From positions 1-33,434 of the forward strand of contig JACPHR010000003.1 of NCBI GenBank assembly GCA_016188455.1: 33,434 bases of DNA, given 5' to 3'. Origin of the DNA: Candidatus Tayloriibacteriota bacterium. Its GTDB lineage: Bacteria; Patescibacteriota; Minisyncoccia; Phycocordibacterales; SIBU01. The translations under genes were made by a program, and so were the position numbers. Below are positions 1-9,625 of this stretch, in pieces (position 1 is the first letter of the stretch; each line of letters opens with the position of its first letter). The notes below the pieces were generated by a model. The model made no database searches. It was not told the origin of the DNA and was given only the letters and a program-made list of their open reading frames with translations.

Positions 1-225
1 AAGCTGGCGGACATGGTGGTCGTCGGAGACCGCGTCCTCGGCGACTGGCTTGTCGTCAAAAACCATAAACCGGATGTTATCGCTCTCGGATACGACCAAC
101 AGGAACTGGCCGAAGCCTTAAACCAATTTTTCGGAGAAAACGGGCTTGGGCCGAAATGTGTTTTTATAAAACCCTACTCGGATAGCTCTCTCCACTCCAC
201 TAAACTTAGAAGGAGAGTGATATAA
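1..225 (+). CDS. Cytidylyltransferase/nucleotidyltransferase-like protein, C-terminal part (truncated by window start)
   Basis: Open frame from base 1; motifs VVVGD, KPDVIALGYDQ and SSLHSTKLRRRV typical of the cytidylyltransferase-like family. Confidence 0.6.
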   Translation, partial: KLADMVVVGDRVLGDWLVVKNHKPDVIALGYDQQELAEALNQFFGENGLGPKCVFIKPYSDSSLHSTKLRRRVI

Positions 226-773
226 TGATTATGATGTCAGATATCAACACATCTACGTTTTTTTTGTTAAACGGCTTGGCCGGCCAGTCAATGCTCCTTG
301 ATCGGTTAATCGTTTTTTTGGCGGTCTATCTGGTCTACATCATTGCCGCGGTTTTTATTTTAGGAATTATTTTTTGGCGCGCGTCCCGCTCCGAAAAGAT
401 TAAGACAGCCGCCATAGCTTTAATAAGCGTGGCGGTTAGCCGAGGAATTTTCGTGGAGGCTATTCGCTTTTTTTACCACCATCCCCGCCCGTTTGCGGCG
501 CTCCCGGGAGCGCGCCAGCTTTTCCCCGAAACGGGTTACTCTTTCCCTTCGGGACACACCGCCTTTTTTTTCGCCCTTTCCGCCGTTGTTTATCACTATC
601 ACAAAAAGGCCGGTGTCACTTTTTTTGTCCTAAGCGCGATTATGGGTCTGGCGCGAATCGCTGCCGGAGTTCACTACCCTTTTGATATTATCGGCGGCGC
701 GCTCATTGGGTGGCTCGTAGGATTTGGAATTTGCGCCCTAGCAAAGCGTTTTAGCGTCAAGGATGTGCAATAG
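225..773 (+). CDS. PAP2-family membrane phosphatase (undecaprenyl-diphosphatase-like)
   Basis: PSGHTAFFFALS and ARIAAGVHYPFDIIGGALIG motifs, multiple TM segments; start overlaps upstream stop. Confidence 0.85.
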   Translation: MIMMSDINTSTFFLLNGLAGQSMLLDRLIVFLAVYLVYIIAAVFILGIIFWRASRSEKIKTAAIALISVAVSRGIFVEAIRFFYHHPRPFAALPGARQLFPETGYSFPSGHTAFFFALSAVVYHYHKKAGVTFFVLSAIMGLARIAAGVHYPFDIIGGALIGWLVGFGICALAKRFSVKDVQ

Positions 774-793
774 TGTAGGCATTATCCGCGTGG

Positions 794-799
794 TATAAT
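794..799 (+). promoter_or_regulatory. Extended -10 promoter (TGGTATAAT) upstream of the 808 CDS
   Basis: gtggtataatattg directly upstream of the start codon. Confidence 0.45.
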
Positions 800-807
800 A
801 TTGTTGT

Positions 808-2277
808 ATGAAAAAATTCGGCATAACTTTGTGCTTAGGAATACTCGCGCTTCTTTCCCCTGCTCTCACAAGCGCCGCGGATACGCCCGCAATAGTTTCT
901 TTTAACGTCCCGACCAGTCTTGAATCAGGACAAGTTGCCAGTTTTGCCTGGACCATAAACGGCGGGGGGCATTCGTTTATAATCTTTTGCTCCCAAGGCA
1001 TCAAGCTCAAATATGTTTCCACTAATAAAACTTTTCCGTGCGACGTAAAAACTGCCATAAGCCCCGCCGCCTCTGATGGTATTTCCCTTATTGTCGCCAA
1101 TGTCAGCGGTAACCCGAGAATTTTAACCGTGCGGCTTATTCCAAAAGACGGCAGCGGCGTTGAGTATCTTGCCGGAGCCAGCGAAGTTCCAATATATGTC
1201 AATCCTTCCCGCCAACCGATTACGATTTTTTACACCAACGCGACGACAACCGTTTCCGGCGCGGCGACCACTTTTTATTGGACTACCCTATACCTTGACG
1301 GCGTTAATCTCAGAATCGCTTGCAATGATATGATTACGGCCACCTCATCAACCTACGGCGTCGGCGTCTTGCCCTGCGGCCGAACCATTTTCCCTGCCGA
1401 CCTGCCCGGCTCCGGGTCGGTTACTGTTAAATTTAAAAACGTTTCTCCAACGGAAATTCCTCTTGATGTCACGCTCTTTCCGGCTATGTCGCCCGGCGTC
1501 TACGACGGCACTCGTGCCTTGACCATAAATCTTTTGGTCGCCTCGGACGCCCAAAAGCCGATTGCTCTTTCCTACTTTACGGCTTCCCGCCAAAAAATCT
1601 TTTCCGGCGATTCGGTTTCTTTTTCCTGGTCCTTTCTAAACGGCTCCGGTGTGAATCTGAAACTGTCTTGCGCCCCCTCTGTCACCTACAGTTCTTTCAC
1701 CGCCGCCACAACCACCTCATTGCCTTGCGACACCTACGGGTGGCCAAACCCGTTAAGCCCGACAGGCTCAACTTCCGTTACTTTTTCTAACTCTGGAACA
1801 TCTGGCCAAACCTCCACCATCTCCATTTTTCCGCAACGTAAGGACCTGACCTACGACGGCAGCCAAGTCGCCAGCGTCAAAATCAACGTGGAGCCTGCGG
1901 CAAAAGTCGCCCCGCCGTCAGCCCCGTCCGCCGTGGCGTCGACACCGGCAGTTTCAACTTCAAGTCCTACCGCCGGTTTTCTTGGAGCAGCCACAACAAA
2001 ACCCGCCGGCGCCCCCATTAGTCTTGGCGGTAAAAACATTTTTAAGCGGCCGCTTGACATCGGCTCGCGGGGCGACGACGTAAGGCTCCTTCAAATTTTC
2101 CTGGCTAAGGACAAGAGTGTCTATCCTGAAGGCTACGCCACCGGCTATTTCGGTCCAATCACCGCCCGAGCCGTTGGCCGATTCCAGCTTAAATACGGCC
2201 TGGTCAAATCGTCCCGAGAATCGGGCTACGGATTCGTCGGGCCGAAAACCCGGACGCTCTTAAATTCGCTCCAGTAA
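808..2277 (+). CDS. Secreted protein with repeated beta-sandwich-like segments and C-terminal peptidoglycan-binding domain
   Basis: N-terminal signal peptide; C-terminal DIGSRGDDVRLLQIFLAKD...GYFGPITARAVGRFQLKYGL...GFVGPKTRTLLN. Confidence 0.8.
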   Translation: MKKFGITLCLGILALLSPALTSAADTPAIVSFNVPTSLESGQVASFAWTINGGGHSFIIFCSQGIKLKYVSTNKTFPCDVKTAISPAASDGISLIVANVSGNPRILTVRLIPKDGSGVEYLAGASEVPIYVNPSRQPITIFYTNATTTVSGAATTFYWTTLYLDGVNLRIACNDMITATSSTYGVGVLPCGRTIFPADLPGSGSVTVKFKNVSPTEIPLDVTLFPAMSPGVYDGTRALTINLLVASDAQKPIALSYFTASRQKIFSGDSVSFSWSFLNGSGVNLKLSCAPSVTYSSFTAATTTSLPCDTYGWPNPLSPTGSTSVTFSNSGTSGQTSTISIFPQRKDLTYDGSQVASVKINVEPAAKVAPPSAPSAVASTPAVSTSSPTAGFLGAATTKPAGAPISLGGKNIFKRPLDIGSRGDDVRLLQIFLAKDKSVYPEGYATGYFGPITARAVGRFQLKYGLVKSSRESGYGFVGPKTRTLLNSLQ

Positions 2278-2278
2278 A

Positions 2279-2316
2279 CCCCCACACCAATCCGCCATGG
2301 CGGATTGGTGTGGGGG
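2279..2316. terminator. Perfect 38-bp palindrome between convergent genes, likely bidirectional terminator
   Basis: CCCCCACACCAATCCGCCATGGCGGATTGGTGTGGGGG, 19-bp arms with no spacer. Confidence 0.7.
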
Positions 2317-2323
2317 TAAAAAG

Positions 2324-2662
2324 TTACGCAGCGTTTAATTTTTGCGTTGCAAGGCGGAATGTTTTAATGACATCGCGCGCCATATAGAAAAGCACTATCA
2401 GAGTACCGATGGCGATAGCCTGAATGGCAAATCTTGTGTTGAGAAAGGCGGCGGTTAAAAACCGAAGGACTTTCGGCAGTTCCAGAAAGCTCGGCATATT
2501 GCGCAAAACATTCGGCACCGAAACAAAAAAACCGGCGGCCGCCACAAGCGAGGCCAGCAAGGCGATTTTGGGGACAAAAACCCGCGGCAGGCTTTTGACG
2601 CCGTAAATAAAGCGCACGCGCCGCATGATGTTTTCTTTTAAAATGATTTCTTGTCTGTTCAT
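2324..2662 (-). CDS. Small membrane protein, unknown function
   Basis: Hydrophobic segments; lies directly downstream of the sigma factor gene. Confidence 0.5.
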   Translation of the reverse strand: MNRQEIILKENIMRRVRFIYGVKSLPRVFVPKIALLASLVAAAGFFVSVPNVLRNMPSFLELPKVLRFLTAAFLNTRFAIQAIAIGTLIVLFYMARDVIKTFRLATQKLNAA

Positions 2663-2749
2663 AAATTTATGACTTATGACTGAATAACTGATGACTGAAT
2701 GGCCGGTGTAATTCTTTGGTTATTCAGTAATCCAGTTATTAGTTATGCG

Positions 2750-3340
2750 TTAAACCTTATTGAGATTCATCTTCTTAATTTCCTTCTTCGCCCGATGAAT
2801 GCGGGCGCGCACGGCCCCAAGGGAAATACCCTCCATTTTCGCTATTTCCTTCTGGGCTTTGCCTTCTACGCTGTATAACCTCAGCACCCGGCCTAAAATT
2901 ACAGGCAGTTTTGAAATGAGAGACAGGACATAATCGGTATCAAGTTTTTGCTCAAATGAATTGAGGTCGTACTTTGACGGCACCAGCTCCTGAATCTCGG
3001 GGTCAAGGTCGCTTAAAAAAACTTGTTCGCCTTTGAGCTTTTTGTACTTGGTAAAACAAGTATTGATAAGAATCTTATAGCCCCAGGATTTGAAGGTCGC
3101 GCCCTCTTGCACCTGAAACCTGGCGGCGTTGAGGTAAATTTTCACAAAGGTATCCTGCACAACGTCACGGGCGGTTTCCGGGTCGTTTTTGATGATGTAA
3201 TTGGCTTTCCGCAGAAAGGCTTCCTGATAGCGGTCCACCAGAACCGAAAATATGTCGGGGTTTTTGACTGAAACGGCGAGAATTTCCTCGTCGCTTCGGG
3301 CGGTTACGTTTGGATTTTCGGAAACTTCGTCAAGTAACAT
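2750..3340 (-). CDS. RNA polymerase sigma-70 family factor, ECF-like
   Basis: Region 2 (ANYIIKNDPETARDVVQDTFVKIYLN) and region 4 HTH (KAQKEIAKMEGISLGAVRARIHRAKKEIKK). Confidence 0.85.
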   Translation of the reverse strand: MLLDEVSENPNVTARSDEEILAVSVKNPDIFSVLVDRYQEAFLRKANYIIKNDPETARDVVQDTFVKIYLNAARFQVQEGATFKSWGYKILINTCFTKYKKLKGEQVFLSDLDPEIQELVPSKYDLNSFEQKLDTDYVLSLISKLPVILGRVLRLYSVEGKAQKEIAKMEGISLGAVRARIHRAKKEIKKMNLNKV

Positions 3341-3543
3341 ACGTTGTAGGCCGTTTAGCCGCCGGAGGAGAGCCCCGAAACCGGGGCCCTCAAAGCCGGC
3401 TTATTTAAGCTATTATATCGACCTTATTCCTTTTTTGCAACAGCCAACCATGGGGTAATGTTACAAAAGAAAGCCGGAACCTTAAATTGTGATATGATGG
3501 GAAAAGAAGCGAAAACTGAAATCTTAAACAAAAAGGCACGCCT

Positions 3544-3765
3544 ATGAAATGGCATGAAATGGAAGGCGTGCCGGAAGGGTCGCTTCTGGTTCGCCTCGGC
3601 AGTAATCGAAGAGTTTTTCTTCTTGAAAAGTTCGGCCCGCCGATTGAGAAAATCAGGGTCAGATACCTAGACACCAGAGAAGTGGAGGACCGAGCCGACC
3701 CTAAAGATTTTGACCGGCTCAAACCGCCGCCCGGCACGGTACCGAGAACTGACGGCAGTTCTTGA
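3544..3765 (+). CDS. Hypothetical 73-aa protein
   Basis: Intergenic ORF, no recognised motif. Confidence 0.4.
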   Translation: MKWHEMEGVPEGSLLVRLGSNRRVFLLEKFGPPIEKIRVRYLDTREVEDRADPKDFDRLKPPPGTVPRTDGSS

Positions 3766-3824
3766 CTCACCCGCGTTTTGCTCAAGAAGCTCAAGAAATT
3801 CTTTGGGCTTCTTTTTAATGGCTA

Positions 3825-5219
3825 TCATTTCTCAAGTTTGATACCCAGTTCCTTTAATTGTTTTAAATTAGGCTCTGACGGAGCGTCCATCATCAAGTCT
3901 CGGCCCTCGCCGGTTTTCGGGAACGCGATGACTTCGCGAATATTCGGTTCTCCCATCAAAATCATCACGACGCGGTCAATGCCGGGAGCGAAGCCGCCGT
4001 GCGGCGGCGCGCCGTACTTAAAAGCTTCCAGCATGTGGCCGAATTTTTTCTGCTGTTCCCCCTCGGAAATTTTCAAAAGTTCAAACACTTTCTTCTGCCT
4101 GTCGGACTGGTGAATCCGAATACTACCAGAACTTAGTTCATGGCCGTTGAGCACTAAATCATATGAATTAGTTTTGATATTGAATAAATCTTCTCCTCGC
4201 ATAAATTTGTCCACGTCCTCTTCTTTGATTGAGCAAAACGGGTGATGCGTCGCCTGTATCTCCCCGTCATCATTTTTCTCAAACATCGGAAAATCAACGA
4301 TCCAAACAAAGCAGAGCTCGTCCTTGTCGTTTTTATCCTTGCGCAAGTCCGGCTTGTCGGAGCCGTATCTTTTCAAGCACTCCGCGTGAGTCAGGCGCGG
4401 AAAAGGCGCCGAAGCGATTTTCTTTTCGGGGAAAAGTTTCCGCACCAGCTCAATAAACATTTGCTCGGTAAACTGTAAAACATCTTCCTGGCTGACGAAG
4501 GACATTTCGTAATCAAGCTGGGTGAATTCCGGCTGGCGGTCGCCACGCAGATCCTCGTCGCGCATACAGCGGGCAATTTGAAAATAGCGCTCAAAACCCG
4601 CCACCATTGAAAGCTGTTTGAATTGCTGGGGCGACTGCGGCAGGGCGTAAAACTTGCCTTTTTCCAGGCGCGAGGGCACGATGTACTCGCGCGAGCCTTC
4701 CGGCGTGCCTTTCATCAAAATCGGCGTTTCAATTTCCACAAAATCGTGCCGGTGCATGTAGTCGCGGAAAAAAGAAATAATTTTGTCGCGCATTTTGATG
4801 TTGCGCTGAAGCCGCGGACGGCGCAGGTCTAGGTAACGGTATTTGAGCCGCGATTCTTCACCTATCTCACGGCCATCGCTCCGAACATCAAAGGGCGGCG
4901 TCAGAGCTTCGTTCAAAACTTCAACGGCAAGAATTTCAAGCTCAATGGCGCCGTTCGGCTCGTCAAGGTTTACCATTTTTTCCGGCCGCTTATTTACCTT
5001 ACCGGTAACGCTCAAAACCCATTCGGGCCGAACGGTATCGGCGAGCGCGTGCGCTTCTTTATGGCTCGGAAGCGCCGCCATCTGCACCTTGCCACTCGCG
5101 TCCCGCAAATCAATGAAAATCAGCTTGCCGTGGTCGCGCCGAACATCCACCCAGCCGGCGATAGTTACTTCTTCGCCCACTTTTTTCAAAAGTTCTTTAA
5201 TATGTGTTCGGTTTGGCAT
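3825..5219 (-). CDS. aspS: Aspartyl-tRNA synthetase, short form
   Basis: OB-fold N-terminus, class II motifs (FRDYMHRHDFVEIETPIL, RDEDLRGDRQPEFTQLDYE, GAPPHGGFAPGIDR); start taken at MPNRTH. Confidence 0.93.
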   Translation of the reverse strand: MPNRTHIKELLKKVGEEVTIAGWVDVRRDHGKLIFIDLRDASGKVQMAALPSHKEAHALADTVRPEWVLSVTGKVNKRPEKMVNLDEPNGAIELEILAVEVLNEALTPPFDVRSDGREIGEESRLKYRYLDLRRPRLQRNIKMRDKIISFFRDYMHRHDFVEIETPILMKGTPEGSREYIVPSRLEKGKFYALPQSPQQFKQLSMVAGFERYFQIARCMRDEDLRGDRQPEFTQLDYEMSFVSQEDVLQFTEQMFIELVRKLFPEKKIASAPFPRLTHAECLKRYGSDKPDLRKDKNDKDELCFVWIVDFPMFEKNDDGEIQATHHPFCSIKEEDVDKFMRGEDLFNIKTNSYDLVLNGHELSSGSIRIHQSDRQKKVFELLKISEGEQQKKFGHMLEAFKYGAPPHGGFAPGIDRVVMILMGEPNIREVIAFPKTGEGRDLMMDAPSEPNLKQLKELGIKLEK

Positions 5220-5220
5220 T

Positions 5221-6189
5221 TTAATATAATCGTACTCCAACTTTTTCCCGCACGATTTTCATCTTTGCTTCAGCTACCGCCTTGGCCTGCTCGCCGCCGG
5301 CTTTGAGGATTTTCAAGACCGCGCCGGGGTTTTTCGCCAATTCTTTTCGCTTCTCCCGCAACGGTCGGATGAAGGTTTTGATGTCGGTAATGAGCGCCTC
5401 CTTCAAGTCCTTATACTTCCCCGCTTTGCTTTGATACAGTGAATCGAGGCCTGCTTCCGGGCGAAACAATTTGTGAATTTCGTAAACATTTTTAGGAATA
5501 CCGGAAGCGGAATCCGTCACAATGCTCATTACCAGTTTTTCAATCTCGGCGTCTTCGGCAAAAAGCGGAATGGTATTGTTGTGGCTTTTGCTCATCTTGC
5601 GCCCGTCAATGCCTGGCACCACGGCGACATTCGGTAAAATTTTTGGTTCAGGCAACTTAAAAGTCTCGCCGAAGACTCGATTGAATTTCTCCGCGGTATC
5701 ACGAGCGTATTCCACGTGCTGTTTCTGGTCGGCTCCCACGGGCACGACATCCGTATCATAAAGCAAAATATCCGCCGCCATGAGCATGGGGTAGTTGAAA
5801 AGCCCGACGCTCACCTCCTTGCCTTTGGCCTCGGCGTCTTTGTAAGCGTGGGCCCGCTCCAAAAACGGCATGGCCGTAATGGTGTCAAAAATCCACGCCA
5901 GCTCGGCGTGTTCGGAAACATCGGACTGCTTGAAGATAACAGATTTCTTAGGGTCAAGTCCGATAGCCAAATAATCGAGCGCCAGCGCCAGGATATTTTC
6001 ACGCATCATTTTCGCTTCCTGAACAGTGTTTAGCGCGTGGTAATCGGCAATCATGAAATAGCAGGAATGTTTTTCCTGAAATTCCACGAACTGCTTCATC
6101 GCCCCGAAATAGTTGCCGATATGCGGCCTGCCCGAAGGTTGAACGCCCGAAAGCAAGATCTTCTTGGCTGTTTTCATCATACGCTCCAT
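5221..6189 (-). CDS. trpS: Tryptophanyl-tRNA synthetase
   Basis: LSGVQPSGRPHIGNYFGAM, GADQKQHVEYARD, GIDGRKMSKSHNN. Confidence 0.95.
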   Translation of the reverse strand: MERMMKTAKKILLSGVQPSGRPHIGNYFGAMKQFVEFQEKHSCYFMIADYHALNTVQEAKMMRENILALALDYLAIGLDPKKSVIFKQSDVSEHAELAWIFDTITAMPFLERAHAYKDAEAKGKEVSVGLFNYPMLMAADILLYDTDVVPVGADQKQHVEYARDTAEKFNRVFGETFKLPEPKILPNVAVVPGIDGRKMSKSHNNTIPLFAEDAEIEKLVMSIVTDSASGIPKNVYEIHKLFRPEAGLDSLYQSKAGKYKDLKEALITDIKTFIRPLREKRKELAKNPGAVLKILKAGGEQAKAVAEAKMKIVREKVGVRLY

Positions 6190-6255
6190 AATACCAAACT
6201 TTCAGAACGTTTCCAATTTTAATTTGATTCTCGTTTTAGCTCCTGAGTGATTCAA

Positions 6256-6287
6256 GCATCAGTACATTCGCGCGAATGTACCGATGC
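6256..6287. promoter_or_regulatory. Palindrome copy 1 (TTCGCGCGAA-centred) upstream of trpS
   Basis: GCATCaGTACATTCGCGCGAATGTACcGATGC, 32 bp with one mismatched pair. Confidence 0.6.
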
Positions 6288-6342
6288 TACCCGAACGTCC
6301 AGCGGCGTTCAAACTTAACCGTTGAAAGTTCAATTTAGCAAC

Positions 6343-6612
6343 TCAAAGCGAAACTATAATGTGCTTCGATATTGAGTCTAAATTTGGCGAAAGCATGTAA
6401 AATATCTGCGGGCCGCGTTGTCCCTTTTCCACAATATCAACAGCGGACAGAATTTTCAAATGTTTTGACGTGGCTCGTATTGAAAGGTCAATGTCATCGG
6501 CAATTTCGCCGACAAACTTTTCATCACTATCCTTCAAAACTTTAATAATGGACAAACGTTTCAAATTTGCCAACGCTTTTAAAACTTTCTCCATCTTTTT
6601 CATAACCTCCAA
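6343..6612 (-). CDS. ArsR-family winged-helix transcriptional regulator (start possibly 6594)
   Basis: LKALANLKRLSIIKVLKDSDEKFVGEIADDIDLSIRATSKHLKILSAVDIVEKGQRGPQIFYML. Confidence 0.85.
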   Translation of the reverse strand: MEVMKKMEKVLKALANLKRLSIIKVLKDSDEKFVGEIADDIDLSIRATSKHLKILSAVDIVEKGQRGPQIFYMLSPNLDSISKHIIVSL

Positions 6613-6638
6613 ATTATACCACTTGTAACAAATACCGC

Positions 6639-6666
6639 ACAGGACCTTTCGCGCGAATGAACCTGT
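6639..6666. promoter_or_regulatory. Palindrome copy 2 at the arsR promoter (putative operator)
   Basis: ACAGGACCTTTCGCGCGAATGAACCTGT, 24/28 identical to the copy at 10363-10390. Confidence 0.55.
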
Positions 6667-6701
6667 CTTCAGTTTTGAGCTTTGTTGACTTCTTAAATTG
6701 T

Positions 6702-6830
6702 AGTGCTCTCGGCCGGAGATTCGACCGCTACTCGGTCAGTACCCCGATTGCTTTTTCTGCTCGTGCAGACACTCCAGAAAAAGCTCGATCAGGCTTCGAC
6801 TCCGGCAAGTTCCAACACCCGTTGGAACTC
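6702..6830 (+). ncRNA. Putative structured element E1 (tRNA 3'-end echo, antisense, plus hairpin)
   Basis: P1 GCCGGAG(6712-6718)/CTCCGGC(6800-6806), P2 GACCG/CGGTC, P3 GCTTTTTCTG/CAGAAAAAGC, then hairpin AGTTCCAAC/GTTGGAACT. Confidence 0.4.
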
Positions 6831-6991
6831 TTAAGCGCAAAACTCAAAAACTCGTTTTGTGCAGTATTCTTGAATTAGTCCGGACCGCTTTCGCCTTTCG
6901 ACAGGCTCGGGGCGAGGAAGCCCCCCCTTCCGCCGTGTTCTTGCGGGAACGGAAACGGATTTGGCGGACTGCTATTATTCTGCTTATGATT

Positions 6992-9625
6992 TTAGATTAA
7001 GTGTCCGTCTTGTACCGTTGACCGTCTGCGACGAAAAACCAGCTTCCCGAGTTCTGTCGCAACGATATTTAATATCCCAATCAATATAACCCCAAGCACC
7101 CATTGGAATGGAAGAGCGACAGTGCCAAACAAGAATTGCAACAGGGGCATATAAATAGCCGCGGCCATCATGATAATTCCGATGCCTATTCCTATGGATA
7201 AGTAGCGATTAGAAAATAGCGGGTATTCAAAAATACTTTTTTCCAAACTCCTAACGGAAAGTGCCAAAAATAGAGTATAGCTCCCAAAACAGGCAAAAAT
7301 AAATGTTCTGACAATTTCTTCCGGAAAACCAAACCGCAATAATAACCAATACAATATAAACAAAAGCGCGCTTGTTGAAAGTCCAATAAATAAGACCAAA
7401 AACTTCATTAAAGGGTCAAAGAGGCCGGACTTAATGCTTGGGGAACTTCGGACCAACCCATCAATGTCCCGTTCAAACGCGAACGCCACGGCGGGGAAAC
7501 TATCCGTGAAAAAATTTACCCAAAGAATTTGAAGCGCGTTTAGCGGCAAGGCTACGCCGGTCATAAGCGCTCCGCCAATCAACAAAAGTTCGTCTGTGAC
7601 GGAAGACAAAAGATAGACAAGCACCTTGCGAATGTTGTTCATGATTTGACGACCCTCTTCCACAGACGCGGCAATGGTCTCAAAATTATCATCCAGCAGC
7701 ACCAAATCCGCGACATCGCGGGCAACTTCGGTTCCTGAACCCATGGCAATGCCGATATTCGCCTGCTTGATGCTCGGCGCGTCATTGACACCGTCGCCGG
7801 TCATTGCCACCACTTCTCCCAACTCTTGAAACGTTTTCACGACTCTCATCTTATCAATAGGAGATACGCGTGAAATGACCCGTAACATAGGCAGTCGTTT
7901 TTTTAAATCATTGTCTGTTAGGGCGCGAAGCTCTGAGGCATCAAGGACATTGTTCTCGCTAATCGTTATACCAACTTCTTTGGCAACAGCAGTAGCGGTA
8001 CCGCGATGGTCACCGGTCATGATTACCGTCTTTATTCCCGCCAACTCAATTTTGCGAATCGTTTCTTTGATATTTGGCCGAACCGGGTCATGCAATGTAA
8101 CCAGTCCCTTAAAAGAGAGACGGTCAAATTGCATGTCTTTTGAAAAGATAAAATCTTCCTTCGCCTTGACCTCTTTGGTCGCCACCCCAACAACGAGCTC
8201 GCCTGATTGAGCCAGAGAATCAATGCTTGCCAAAGCCTCTTCTCGCTCTTTAGCGCCAAGCGTGGAATGACGAATGAAAATATCCGGCGCGCCAAGAAAC
8301 ACCAGCAGATGTTTGCCGCCATCACGCGCCAGCGCGGCCGAAAATTTATTGACCGCGTTAAATGGCAAAAAGTTCAAAACTGAAATTTTGTCTTTAACTG
8401 CTTCAATCGTGACGCCTTGAAGCGCGGCAGAACGCACCAACGCCGCCTCAATCACTCTGCCGCTTACTCGCCATTGCGACGGCTGGTCAGCGGGATTTTC
8501 CACGAGAACGTTTGTATTGATCAGCGCCAATTCAAGCAGTTGTTTTTCCGCTACGCCTTCAGCCGGCAAAATCTTACTGAGCTCCATTTTGGCCATGGTC
8601 AAAGTCCCCGTCTTATCAGTCAGAATTATATTAGTACTGCCTAAGGCTTCGGCGGCAACCAGCTTTCTAATGACCCCTTTGCGTTTCGCCATCCGTTGCA
8701 CGCCTATTGCCAAAATTACCGTCATGGCAACAGGCAAACCTTCCGGCACCGCCGCCACGGCGATAGCCACGGATGTCAGAAACATTTCCACCCGTGAATA
8801 TCCCAAAACAATGCCGATAACAAAAATGCCCAGTGTAAGAATCCCCAAAAAGAATCCGGCCTGTAAACTGAAACGTCTAATGGCTCTTTGCAAAGGTGTT
8901 TCTTCCCTGCGCGACTCGGCGACCAAGGCCGCGATTTTACCCAGTTCGGTAGAAAGATCAGTGCGGCAAACCAGCGCGGTGGCAACGCCTTGCGTGACAA
9001 GCGTCCCGGCAAAAACCATGGAGCTCTGCTCGCCAAGAACAGCGACCTCATTCACCTGGTCAATCTGCTTTGATACCGGCAAAGATTCTCCCGTAAGAAT
9101 GGCCTCGTCTACCTGGAAATCATTGACAAAGAGGAGCCGGCCGTCCGCGGGCACGCGGTCTCCTTGGGTGAGACGGATAATATCCCCCGGCACTAAATCG
9201 GCGGCATCTATCTCACGTTCAACGCCGCCGCGGATTACTCGCGAACGTTGTTTAAGATACGTCTTAAGTTCCGCCAGCGCTTTTTCCGCTTTATGTTCTT
9301 GGTAAAATCCGAGAGTGGCGTTGGCAATCAAAGCGGCAAAAATAAAAAACGCGTCGCGGTAATGGGCAAGAAAAACCGTAATAATTCCGGCAAACAGCAA
9401 AATCAAAATCAGAGGGCTTTTAAACTGATTCAAAAGAATAAAAAAACCGGGAGCTTGCCGCGATTTTTCTATGATATTTGAACCAAAAGTTTTTAATCGC
9501 TCTTCTGCTTCCCCCTCCGCAATGCCGGTTTGCCTATCCGTTTGCAAATCATCGGCAATGTCAGCTACGGGCAATGCCCAAAAAGAACGGCGCTGTATTT
9601 CGGCGGTAATTTTTTTCTGCGTCAT
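6992..9625 (-). CDS. P2-type cation (Ca2+-like) transporting ATPase
   Basis: DKTGTLTMAKM, TGES, MTGDGVNDAPSIKQANIGIAMGSGTEVARDVADLVLLDDNF, multiple TM; ATGA overlap with upstream gene. Confidence 0.93.
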   Translation of the reverse strand: MTQKKITAEIQRRSFWALPVADIADDLQTDRQTGIAEGEAEERLKTFGSNIIEKSRQAPGFFILLNQFKSPLILILLFAGIITVFLAHYRDAFFIFAALIANATLGFYQEHKAEKALAELKTYLKQRSRVIRGGVEREIDAADLVPGDIIRLTQGDRVPADGRLLFVNDFQVDEAILTGESLPVSKQIDQVNEVAVLGEQSSMVFAGTLVTQGVATALVCRTDLSTELGKIAALVAESRREETPLQRAIRRFSLQAGFFLGILTLGIFVIGIVLGYSRVEMFLTSVAIAVAAVPEGLPVAMTVILAIGVQRMAKRKGVIRKLVAAEALGSTNIILTDKTGTLTMAKMELSKILPAEGVAEKQLLELALINTNVLVENPADQPSQWRVSGRVIEAALVRSAALQGVTIEAVKDKISVLNFLPFNAVNKFSAALARDGGKHLLVFLGAPDIFIRHSTLGAKEREEALASIDSLAQSGELVVGVATKEVKAKEDFIFSKDMQFDRLSFKGLVTLHDPVRPNIKETIRKIELAGIKTVIMTGDHRGTATAVAKEVGITISENNVLDASELRALTDNDLKKRLPMLRVISRVSPIDKMRVVKTFQELGEVVAMTGDGVNDAPSIKQANIGIAMGSGTEVARDVADLVLLDDNFETIAASVEEGRQIMNNIRKVLVYLLSSVTDELLLIGGALMTGVALPLNALQILWVNFFTDSFPAVAFAFERDIDGLVRSSPSIKSGLFDPLMKFLVLFIGLSTSALLFILYWLLLRFGFPEEIVRTFIFACFGSYTLFLALSVRSLEKSIFEYPLFSNRYLSIGIGIGIIMMAAAIYMPLLQFLFGTVALPFQWVLGVILIGILNIVATELGKLVFRRRRSTVQDGHLI

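Noticed and set aside
738-1202. 154-aa minus-strand ORF
   Set aside because: Antisense to the secreted peptidoglycan-binding protein; no recognisable motif.
6657-6878. 73-aa plus-strand ORF downstream of the arsR promoter
   Set aside because: Overlaps the operator palindrome and the structured tRNA-echo element E1; translation is low-complexity and unsupported.
8517-9305. 262-aa plus-strand ORF
   Set aside because: Antisense to the well-supported P-type ATPase; Ser/Arg-rich with no domain pattern.
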